Source of the DNA: Bacteroidales bacterium
GTDB taxonomy: Bacteria > Bacteroidota > Bacteroidia > Bacteroidales > UBA7960
DNA: 9,117 bases
Reading direction: 5' to 3'
NCBI GenBank assembly: GCA_003557765.1
Contig: PWNO01000118.1
Location: forward strand, 1-9,117
The notes below the pieces were generated by a model. It searched no databases. It was given only the letters and a program-made list of their open reading frames with translations, and was not told the DNA's origin. Positions 1 through 5,922 of the stretch are shown here, one piece after another. A program made the position numbers and the translations under genes. Position 1 is the first letter of the stretch. Each line of letters starts with the position of its first letter.

Positions 1-325
1 GAATGGGCGTCGTTAAGTTATCGCTATCTCCCGGAAAGAAAAACTCATCGATCAGGCTCCCGTCTTCCGGATCAAAAGCAATCACTTTTTCATTTCCACT
101 TTCCGGCATCAGAAGAAGTCCAGTTGCAGGAATGAAATCAAGGATGGATTCTCCTTTTGCATTCACAAGCTGCTCGGCGGCAAACTGGTCAATGCCTTGT
201 TCTTCAAAGTAGGCCGCTTCTGTTTCGTTGTGTAATTGCAATTCCTGCCCTTGCACCTCTGCAGTAAGTCCCGATACCAGGAAAAATGAGATCATCAATG
301 CGAAATAACGTAAATTTCTCATCAT
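1..325 (-). CDS. Secreted protein, N-terminal part only (gene runs off the left edge)
   Basis: The reverse strand reads ATG ATG from 325 and stays open for 108 codons to the window edge. The first ~26 residues (MMRNLRYFALMISFFLVSGL then TAEVQG) form a signal peptide: positive start, hydrophobic core and a plausible signal peptidase I site after VQG, with Val at -3 and Gly at -1. The mature start is acidic and contains a stretch like IPATGLLLMPESGNEKVIAF followed by DPEDGSLIDEFF. This 'recalled value - readout - DPEDG' pattern resembles the first blade of a beta-propeller or NHL-type surface protein, but too little is present to name a family. Either ATG (325 or 322) may be the start; there is no Shine-Dalgarno sequence, as is usual in Bacteroidota. 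It lies 104 bases downstream of dnaE on the same strand and has its own candidate promoter, so I infer it is not part of the polymerase module. Confidence 0.75.
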   Translation of the reverse strand, partial: MMRNLRYFALMISFFLVSGLTAEVQGQELQLHNETEAAYFEEQGIDQFAAEQLVNAKGESILDFIPATGLLLMPESGNEKVIAFDPEDGSLIDEFFFPGDSDNLTTPI

Positions 326-370
326 AGTAATTTTGGTTGTTAGTGAATAAATGGGATTAAATATGGGAGG

Positions 371-403
371 TAAATATATGTTTTTTTTTGAATGATAGCC
401 AAA
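371..403 (-). promoter_or_regulatory. Candidate Bacteroidota-type promoter for the left-edge secreted protein
   Basis: On the minus strand TTTG (400-403) is followed after 21 bases by TATATTTA (371-378), which matches the Bacteroidota -7 consensus TAnnTTTG at seven of eight positions. The spacing fits the known TTG-N17-23-TAnnTTTG pattern. Transcription would begin about 40 bases before the ATG at 325. The region is very A/T-rich, so a chance match is possible. Confidence 0.3.
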
Positions 404-429
404 TTGACCCATATAATATTATGTGATTT

Positions 430-3393
430 TTAGATTGCAGGGTTTGGCTTTACCGGCAGGCGTACCATTTTATGAATGGTTAGCGAAGGGTAATCAAATG
501 ATTGAGTAACCTGTCCCTTTAGCAGATAGATTCCTGTTCCGCGGAAAGGCCACTTTTTCAATGAATCCGGGAAGTGGACCGTGTCAAAAAACATCCCTTC
601 TGCATCAAGAAAGCATCCAAAATGCATCAGTTCGTTGCGGATTGTCCTGACATATTTGATGTTTACCAGCCATCCAACCATTCTCACTTCCTTGCCGACA
701 GCCGACAGCATCTCTTTTGCCATAATCTCCCCCCTGAAGCTTGTTTTAAGGAGGTCAAACTGGCTCAGGGAAACTGTAAATCCCAGCAACTCCATCTCAT
801 CATAAGCATCTTGTATCACATCGTACTCCGGTTCGGGAAGTCGAAAAGCCTTTTCGGGTGGCGCAAACAGAAGCGGGTTGTGGTTTTGCTTTTTGCCGCA
901 GAGCAGGTGTGCTTTCCAGAGCAGGTGTGCTTTTGGAATCCCCGTGAAACGGAAGGCGTTGATTCGGATGAGTAGCGCAAGTTGTTCAATGGCCAACCCG
1001 GTGCGGTGGTAAAAATCCTCAAGGCTTTGGTATGACCCATCCATTTTCCGGAGCCGGCAGATCAGTCTGACCGTTTTTTGTTCGATGTCGCGAATGTGAT
1101 TCAGTCCGATGTAGATATCGCTTCCGCGGATTATGGTGTTGCGGTTGCTCCGGTTTACGCACGGTAGCTTTATGTTGGCCCCGTAGCGTTTTGCCTCGTT
1201 AAGGTATGTTTCCGTTTGATAAAACCCGCCAAAATTGTTGACCACCGCAGTAAGAAATTCAAGCGGATAATGAGCCTTCAGATAAAGGCTCTGGAAACTC
1301 TCTACGGCAAAGGATGCAGAGTGGGCTTTTGAAAAGGAGTAGCCTGCAAACGATTCGATTTGCCGCCATACCTCCCTGATGAGAGGTTCCGAATACCCTT
1401 TCTCGCGACAGCTTTCAAAAAAACGATCTACAATACGTTGCATCTCTTTTCTGGAACGGTATTTCCCACTCATGGCGCGACGCAATACATCTGCATCCGC
1501 CAGGTCAAGACCGGCAAAGTAGTGACAAACCTTGATCACATCTTCCTGGTATACCATCACACCAAAAGTTTCCTTCAGCTGCTCCTCCATCACCGGATGC
1601 AGATACTCAAATCCTTCCGGATGATGAAACCGTTCAATATAGGTCTGCATCATCCCTGAACGTGCGACCCCAGGCCGTATGATCGAGCTGGCCGCCACCA
1701 GCGCAGTGTAATTATCGCATCGAAGCTTTTTGAGCAATCCTCGCATCGCCGGACTTTCCACATAAAAGCAGCCTGTTGTTTCGCCCGATTGCAGAAGTGC
1801 TTTTACCTTTTTGTCCTTCTTGAACGTTTCAACCTGATGGATGTCGACGCTTACACCCTTGTTCTCCCGGACCAGGGTAACGCTGTCGTTGATATGGCCG
1901 ATCCCCCGCTGGCTGAGTATGTCAATTTTTTCAAAGCCCAGCTCTTCAGCGGTATACATATCCCACTGCACGGTGGGAAGTCCTTTCGGTGGCATGTCGA
2001 GTGCCGAATAGCAGCAGATCGGCTCTTCGGAGATCAGCACCCCGCCAGCGTGGATGCTTCTGAGGTTTGGGAAGTCCTGCAGCTTTTCCGCCATTTTTTC
2101 GATCCGGGCATGAATGGATCCTTTAGGATGACGCGTCCCTTTCTCCGCAACCAGCTGGTCGATCTCTTGTTTGGGCAATCCGTATGTTTTTGCCAGCTCC
2201 CTGATGGAGGATCTGTGCCGGAAAGTGCTGATGGTGCCAAGCAGGGCTGTATGCTCACTGCCGTAACGCTTGAAAATGTAATCCAGCACCTCATCGCGCT
2301 CCTTCCAGGAAAAGTCAATGTCGAAGTCGGGCGGGCTGGAACGTTTGGGATTGATGAAGCGTTCGAAGTAGAGATCAAGCTCAATGGGATCCACGTCGGT
2401 GATGCGCAGGCAGTAGGCCACGATGCTGTTTGCACCGCTGCCACGACCTACGTGGTAGAAGCCACGCGACATCGAATAGCGAATGATATCCCAGGTGATC
2501 AGAAAGTAAGCAGAGAAGCCCAGCTTATCGATGATTTCAAGCTCATGCTGTATGCGTCGTCTGGCCTCCGCATGTTCTTTGCCGTAGCGGTATCCGAGTC
2601 CGTCCATTGCCAATTTTTCCAGCAGGGCGCGATCGTCGGCAGCATGCCCGGTGAAGCTTTTTTTGTTCTTGAGAGCAGGCTCGCTGAAGTCGATGTTGCA
2701 CCGTCCGAGCAATGCTTCGGTACGTTGCAGTATGTCTGTAAAGCCTTTGTAGCGTTGCTGTATTTCTGCCGATGTTGGCATCACCTCATCAGGATGCGCA
2801 CATTGGGTTTGTTTCAGCTGACTGAGCAATATGTTGTGATGCACGGCACGCAGGTGAAGGTGTAGCTTGTAGTCGTCGGTGTGGGCAAAGCTTACCGGAC
2901 TCAATGCTACCAGCTTGTCTTTAAACCGCGGCAGGGAGGTGGTGTGCAGCAAATGCAGTTCGGTGCTGCGGATGCCAATAAGTTCATTTGGATGCCACTG
3001 TGGTGCAGTTTTGCCCGATTCTGTGATGTTGCGAATGACCTCTTTGCTGAAAGGATAGATCGCAAAAGTATGTGTGCAGGCCGGGAAACGGTCAGGGAGG
3101 GGTGTCTTTGTGATGTTGTGCCTGCTCAGGAAGGCGTTGATGCGCCGCAGCCCCTCACCATCGCGCGCCAAAACAATATACAGCAGGTGATCTTTTCGCC
3201 GGAACTCAATGCCCGCAACCGGATGTATGCCCTGCTGTTTGCATCGGCTTACAAACTCGGGAATGGCCGTACCATTGTTGATGTCGGTCAGTGCCAATTG
3301 TCTGACACCACATCGCAATGCCGCATCAACGAGTTGCTCCGGCGACAGGGTGCCGTAGCGCAAACTGTAATATGTATGGCAATTTAAGATGAT
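430..3393 (-). CDS. dnaE: DnaE-type DNA polymerase III alpha subunit, short accessory (error-prone type) paralogue
   Basis: C-family DNA polymerase, inferred to do translesion synthesis with the neighbouring DinB. Residue numbers count from the TTG at 3363 (977 codons). A PHP domain fills about residues 1-150. The polymerase core has HVGRGSGANS (304-313) and the PPDFDIDF motif with catalytic D346 and D348; the third catalytic Asp is D481 in FEKIDIL. A helix-hairpin-helix region lies near 785-810 and an OB fold near 891-968. The protein ends just after the OB fold and lacks the C-terminal tau-binding domain of replicative DnaE (about 1160 aa in E. coli), like DnaE2/ImuC proteins. QFDLL (868-872) resembles a clamp-binding pentamer. 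The true N-terminus lies upstream of the TTG: codons 3393-3364 read ILNCHTYYS in frame, the conserved first PHP strand, but no ATG, GTG or TTG occurs before it after the in-frame stop at 3400-3402. I therefore place the start at ATC 3393 or 3390, with low certainty. PHP metal residues are degenerate (NCH, TDIN). Replicative DnaE is presumably encoded elsewhere. Confidence 0.93.
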   Translation of the reverse strand: MILNCHTYYSLRYGTLSPEQLVDAALRCGVRQLALTDINNGTAIPEFVSRCKQQGIHPVAGIEFRRKDHLLYIVLARDGEGLRRINAFLSRHNITKTPLPDRFPACTHTFAIYPFSKEVIRNITESGKTAPQWHPNELIGIRSTELHLLHTTSLPRFKDKLVALSPVSFAHTDDYKLHLHLRAVHHNILLSQLKQTQCAHPDEVMPTSAEIQQRYKGFTDILQRTEALLGRCNIDFSEPALKNKKSFTGHAADDRALLEKLAMDGLGYRYGKEHAEARRRIQHELEIIDKLGFSAYFLITWDIIRYSMSRGFYHVGRGSGANSIVAYCLRITDVDPIELDLYFERFINPKRSSPPDFDIDFSWKERDEVLDYIFKRYGSEHTALLGTISTFRHRSSIRELAKTYGLPKQEIDQLVAEKGTRHPKGSIHARIEKMAEKLQDFPNLRSIHAGGVLISEEPICCYSALDMPPKGLPTVQWDMYTAEELGFEKIDILSQRGIGHINDSVTLVRENKGVSVDIHQVETFKKDKKVKALLQSGETTGCFYVESPAMRGLLKKLRCDNYTALVAASSIIRPGVARSGMMQTYIERFHHPEGFEYLHPVMEEQLKETFGVMVYQEDVIKVCHYFAGLDLADADVLRRAMSGKYRSRKEMQRIVDRFFESCREKGYSEPLIREVWRQIESFAGYSFSKAHSASFAVESFQSLYLKAHYPLEFLTAVVNNFGGFYQTETYLNEAKRYGANIKLPCVNRSNRNTIIRGSDIYIGLNHIRDIEQKTVRLICRLRKMDGSYQSLEDFYHRTGLAIEQLALLIRINAFRFTGIPKAHLLWKAHLLCGKKQNHNPLLFAPPEKAFRLPEPEYDVIQDAYDEMELLGFTVSLSQFDLLKTSFRGEIMAKEMLSAVGKEVRMVGWLVNIKYVRTIRNELMHFGCFLDAEGMFFDTVHFPDSLKKWPFRGTGIYLLKGQVTQSFDYPSLTIHKMVRLPVKPNPAI
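899..934 (-). repeat. 18-bp tandem direct repeat inside dnaE
   Basis: Two adjacent 18-base units (899-916 and 917-934) differ at only the last base. On the coding strand they encode KAHLLC and KAHLLW, residues 811-822 of the polymerase, just after the helix-hairpin-helix region. The repeat is in frame and so does not break the gene. It may be a recent six-codon duplication or partial homogenisation of a naturally similar stretch. Confidence 0.85.
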
Positions 3394-3394
3394 T

Positions 3395-3471
3395 GTTAAT
3401 TATTAATTGTTGATGGTTAATTATTAATTGTTAATTATTGATGGTTCATTGTTTATTGTTAATTGTTGATT
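3395..3471 (-). repeat. Heptamer tandem array A, directly upstream of dnaE
   Basis: Eleven contiguous 7-base units in strict phase. On the plus strand they read GTTAATT, ATTAATT, GTTGATG, GTTAATT, ATTAATT, GTTAATT, ATTGATG, GTTCATT, GTTTATT, GTTAATT, GTTGATT. On the dnaE coding strand the unit is AATTAAC with variants. A twelfth degenerate unit (AATCATC, 3388-3394) overlaps the codons where the dnaE start is expected. The array therefore forms the immediate 5' leader of dnaE. Confidence 0.9.
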
Positions 3472-3645
3472 TTGTTTTAAAACTGATTTTCGATCATTAT
3501 TGAAATCTAATAGGATCTTATGTTGTTGATTATGAATAAATTAAGAAATTGACTAAAATGTAATCTGTGAATTTGTGGCGATTTTTCGACTTTTCGTAGT
3601 GGACTCATTGTTTATTGTTTGTTTTATTAATCGCCAGTAACATAT

Positions 3646-3673
3646 AATTAACAATTAACAATTAATAATTAAC
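3646..3673 (+). repeat. Heptamer tandem array B, overlapping the dinB stop codon
   Basis: Four contiguous units, AATTAAC, AATTAAC, AATTAAT, AATTAAC, on the plus strand, in inverted orientation to array A. The dinB stop codon (3669-3671) and the last sense codon lie in or next to the fourth unit, so the array replaced or created the end of the gene. Confidence 0.9.
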
Positions 3674-4832
3674 AACTAAATGTGTTTGCGCTTGGTGCAC
3701 GAAATACCGCATCTTTTCCATGTTTCTTTTTTATTTTGTCGATGGCCTGGTACAGCCTGGCTTGCTCGGGTGTGTCTTCAAACATGTTGAGCTGCTGATG
3801 TCCGCGGATGAGCCTGCTGAGTTGCATGCCAACGAGCCGTATGCGCATCCTGCGGTTGTACAGGCGCCGGAACAGCTCCTTTGCTGCCGGGATCAGTATG
3901 TGGTCGAAGGCCGTGTAGGGCAGTGTTTGCTGCAGGCTGTGGGTGTCAAAGTTTGCATAGCGTATCTTGATACTGATACATCCGGTGAGCTGCTGGTGTT
4001 TTCGGAGCCTGAACGCCAGTTGTTCACATATCCTTATCAGCAGGCCATTGATCTGATTGATATTTATGGTGTCTTTTTCAAAAGTTGTTTCACTGCTGAT
4101 CGACTTGTGCTCGCTCCAGGCCTGTACGGGCGTATGGTCGATACCATTGGCACGTTGCCAGATCTCCCTTCCGTTTTTCCCCATCATCTGTATCAGCAGT
4201 TCGGGTGGAATGCTGCGCAGTGTTTTGATCGTGGCGATCCCCATGTTGCGCAGGCTGTGATAGGTTTTTGGACCGATCATTGGAATTTTGCGGATCGACA
4301 GCGGGTCGAGGAAATCCATGACAACGGGTGCGTCAATGTGCAGTTGTCCCATCGGTTTGGCCTCCCCCGTGGCGATCTTCGATACCGTTTTGTTGAGCGA
4401 CAAGCCCATGGAAATTGGCAGTCCTGTTTCCCTGATGATGTATCCGCGCAACTCCGAAGCCCACTTGTGGCATCCGAAAAACCTGTCCATCCCGGTGATG
4501 TCGATATAGTGCTCATCGATGGATGTTTTTTCAAACAAGGGAGCCCTGTCGGCAATGATGTCTGTTACCATGCGGGAATATTTACTGTACAGGTCCATGT
4601 CTCCACGTATGCAGATGGCTTCGCTGCAGAGTTGTCTGGCCATCCTCATTGGCATGGCCGAGTGAACCCCGAACTGCCGGGCTTCATAGCTGCAGCTTGA
4701 CACAACCCCCCTGTCGCCCATCCCCCCGACAATCACAGGCTTTCCAATCAGGCTGCTGTTGCGCAAACGCTCCACCGATACAAAAAAGGTATCCTGGTCC
4801 AGATGAACAATATGGCGAGTATCGTGCTGCAT
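3669..4832 (-). CDS. dinB: Y-family DNA polymerase IV (DinB)
   Basis: Translesion polymerase that inserts opposite damaged bases and lacks a proofreading domain. The 387 residues match the family length. Catalytic D12 lies in HLDQDTFF, with F17 at the steric-gate position, and D106-E107 in SIDEHYIDIT. SYEARQFGVHSAMP (48-61) is the conserved fingers motif. Helix-hairpin-helix residues follow in IPMIGPKTYHSL (183-194). The little-finger domain begins near KSISSETTF (243-251). QLNMF (347-351) is a good match to the sliding-clamp pentamer consensus QL[SD]LF. The ATG at 4832 puts the first strand (HIVHLDQD) at the usual distance and is preceded by an A-rich leader without a Shine-Dalgarno sequence. 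The last residues, TFSC plus the stop, are partly encoded by heptamer array B, so the extreme C-terminus is not ancestral. It is divergent from the S24 regulator across 275 bases and upstream of dnaE on the same strand, with a 275-base gap to that gene. I infer damage-inducible control by the regulator; the sequence does not prove it. Confidence 0.95.
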   Translation of the reverse strand: MQHDTRHIVHLDQDTFFVSVERLRNSSLIGKPVIVGGMGDRGVVSSCSYEARQFGVHSAMPMRMARQLCSEAICIRGDMDLYSKYSRMVTDIIADRAPLFEKTSIDEHYIDITGMDRFFGCHKWASELRGYIIRETGLPISMGLSLNKTVSKIATGEAKPMGQLHIDAPVVMDFLDPLSIRKIPMIGPKTYHSLRNMGIATIKTLRSIPPELLIQMMGKNGREIWQRANGIDHTPVQAWSEHKSISSETTFEKDTININQINGLLIRICEQLAFRLRKHQQLTGCISIKIRYANFDTHSLQQTLPYTAFDHILIPAAKELFRRLYNRRMRIRLVGMQLSRLIRGHQQLNMFEDTPEQARLYQAIDKIKKKHGKDAVFRAPSANTFSC

Positions 4833-4847
4833 TTTTTAAAAAAAGCT

Positions 4848-4876
4848 TTTGTTTTTCAAAAAAATATGTATCTTTG
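4848..4876 (+). promoter_or_regulatory. Candidate promoter for the S24 regulator (and M28 gene)
   Basis: TTTG (4848-4851), a 17-base spacer, then TATCTTTG (4869-4876), a perfect match to the Bacteroidota -7 consensus TAnnTTTG. It is the only perfect match I found in this gap on either strand. It would give a leader of about 225 bases carrying the GTTTAG repeats, the palindrome at 4976-4995 and heptamer array C. No equally good promoter for dinB is visible on the minus strand; the best is a weak TATTTTTT at 4859-4866. Confidence 0.4.
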
Positions 4877-4919
4877 ATTAAAAAATGATCAAAAAACTGG
4901 TTATAATATAGTCAAAAAT

Positions 4920-4949
4920 GTTTAGAAGTTTAGTTGTTTAGTTGTTTAG
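4920..4949 (+). repeat. GTTTAG octamer tandem repeat, four copies
   Basis: GTTTAG starts at 4920, 4928, 4936 and 4944, a strict 8-base period with two variable bases between copies. It lies between dinB and the regulator, 26 bases before the palindrome at 4976. Confidence 0.85.
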
Positions 4950-4975
4950 ATCAAATCATGGATTATCCACGTGTA

Positions 4976-4995
4976 ACACAGGGCTTGACCTGTGT
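4976..4995. promoter_or_regulatory. Perfect palindrome, possible operator of the S24 regulator
   Basis: ACACAGG (4976-4982), a 6-base centre GCTTGA, and CCTGTGT (4989-4995) form a perfect 7+6+7 inverted repeat. It lies midway between the divergent dinB and regulator genes, where a LexA/CI-type dimer would be expected to bind. CACGTG, a second small palindrome, is at 4968-4973. The alternative is a dispersed palindromic repeat unrelated to the regulator, since this stretch is framed by GTTTAG repeats like an insertion. No second copy lies before dnaE in this window, which weakens the operator reading. Confidence 0.4.
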
Positions 4996-5012
4996 GCCGA
5001 ACTATGTTGAGG

Positions 5013-5033
5013 GTTTAGAGTTTAGGAGTTTAG
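5013..5033 (+). repeat. GTTTAG repeat, three further copies
   Basis: GTTTAG starts at 5013, 5020 and 5028, with periods of 7 and 8. Together with the four copies at 4920-4949 these flank a 63-base segment carrying the palindrome at 4976-4995. Confidence 0.8.
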
Positions 5034-5054
5034 AAGCTTATACTAACAATCAAA

Positions 5055-5096
5055 AATTAACAATTAACAATTAACAATTAATAATTAACAATTAAT
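5055..5096 (+). repeat. Heptamer tandem array C, directly upstream of the S24 regulator
   Basis: Six contiguous units in perfect 7-base phase: AATTAAC three times, AATTAAT, AATTAAC, AATTAAT, followed by a decayed AATTATC. The array ends 11 bases before the regulator ATG at 5108, so it forms the translation-initiation leader. Relative to its gene it has the same sense as array A has to dnaE. Confidence 0.92.
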
Positions 5097-5107
5097 AATT
5101 ATCCCAA

Positions 5108-5905
5108 ATGAGTTATTTTGGAAAAAACATCAAGCTTTTGCGTAAGCGGCGGGGGCGAACACAGGATGATGTGGCTTTTGCGTTGGGGTTAAAACGTTCC
5201 ACGTTGAGCGGTTATGAGAATGGGGTGGCCCAGCCGGGGCTGGAGACGCTGGCGGCCTTTTCGGGCTATTTCAATGTCTCCATTGACACTTTGGTTAAAA
5301 CCGATCTGTCGTCGCTGGCAGAGAGCCAGTTGTCGCAGCTGGAGCGCGGTTACGATGTCTTTCTCACGGGCAGTAAGCTTCGCGTGCTGGCTACAACCGT
5401 GGATCGCGACAATGAAGAGAATATTGAGCTGGTATCGGAGAAGGCCAAGGCGGGTTATCGCACCGGTTTTGCCGATCCTGAATTCATCAAAGTGCTACCA
5501 ACATTCCAGATGCCTTTCTTGTCAAAGCAAAAAAAATACCGGAGTTTTCAGATCTCTGGCGATAGCATGTTGCCCATCCCAGACGGTTCCTGGGTAACCT
5601 GTGAATTTTTGCAGAACTGGAACCTGATCCGCAACCGCCATGCCTATGTGATCCACACCCTTAACGACGGAGTGGTTTTTAAGGTGGTGGAGAACCGGAT
5701 CAGGAAAAATGGCACACTCATGCTGCATTCACTGAATCCCGCTTATGAACCCTACGAAGTGCATGTGAACGATGTCCGTGAGGTCTGGAAATTCATCAAT
5801 TACATAAGCAGTGAAATGCCCGAAGAGGGGTTCAGCAATACCGTTCTTGCGCAACAGGTAAACCGTTTGCGCGAGGATGTGGAAAAACTTAAACAAGCAA
5901 GGTAA
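5108..5905 (+). CDS. XRE-family regulator with S24 (LexA/CI-type) self-cleaving peptidase domain
   Basis: Predicted DNA-binding repressor that inactivates itself on DNA damage; the 265 residues fit the CI/LexA-like class. An XRE helix-turn-helix occupies about residues 5-62 (NIKLLRKRRGRTQDDVA, then the recognition-helix region KRSTLSGYENG). The linker leads to an S24 domain from about 107. The catalytic Ser is S153 in SGDSMLP and the catalytic Lys is K192 in DGVVFKVV, 39 residues later (37 in E. coli LexA). A115-G116 in KAKAGYRTGF is a LexA-like Ala-Gly cleavage site 37 residues before the Ser. A short predicted coiled coil (about 246-263, LAQQVNRLREDVEKLK) ends the protein. The fold differs from canonical LexA, which has a winged helix, not an XRE domain. 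Start at the ATG at 5108, which gives a complete HTH. It is divergent from dinB/dnaE and 17 bases upstream of an M28 peptidase gene. I infer that it controls the two polymerases and itself; operator and inducer are not shown by sequence. Confidence 0.92.
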   Translation: MSYFGKNIKLLRKRRGRTQDDVAFALGLKRSTLSGYENGVAQPGLETLAAFSGYFNVSIDTLVKTDLSSLAESQLSQLERGYDVFLTGSKLRVLATTVDRDNEENIELVSEKAKAGYRTGFADPEFIKVLPTFQMPFLSKQKKYRSFQISGDSMLPIPDGSWVTCEFLQNWNLIRNRHAYVIHTLNDGVVFKVVENRIRKNGTLMLHSLNPAYEPYEVHVNDVREVWKFINYISSEMPEEGFSNTVLAQQVNRLREDVEKLKQAR

Positions 5906-5922
5906 CACAAATCCATCCAATC

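Larger units (their letters stand above)
3393..3675. repeat. Perfect 19-bp inverted repeat bracketing the dinB-dnaE gap
   Basis: TTGTTAATTATTAATTGTT at 3393-3411 is the exact reverse complement of 3657-3675. The arms are parts of heptamer arrays A and B. In a dinB-dnaE read-through transcript they could pair into a long A/U stem with a 245-base loop that includes the dnaE start region. The 245 bases between the arms hold the rest of array A, most of array B and A/T-rich DNA in which I see no gene and no convincing promoter. Confidence 0.85.

Noticed and set aside
413..426. Possible terminator hairpin after dnaE (CATA...TATG around A/T)
   Set aside because: The stem is almost all A/T, very short, and has no T-run behind it.
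1789..2865. Plus-strand open frame of 358 codons
   Set aside because: It lies wholly antisense to the conserved catalytic core of dnaE and its translation shows no recognisable domain; it is a shadow of a G+C-balanced gene.
3555..3562. TACATTTT on the minus strand as a dnaE promoter -7 element
   Set aside because: Seven of eight positions match TAnnTTTG but no TTTG or TTG lies at the needed distance upstream, and the DNA is too A/T-rich for a lone match to count.
3720..4700. Plus-strand open frame of 326 codons
   Set aside because: Antisense to dinB, whose catalytic and structural motifs are all on the minus strand.
5055..5096. CRISPR-like array
   Set aside because: Units are 7 bases in direct contact with no spacers, so these are simple tandem repeats; the same holds for the arrays at 3395 and 3646.
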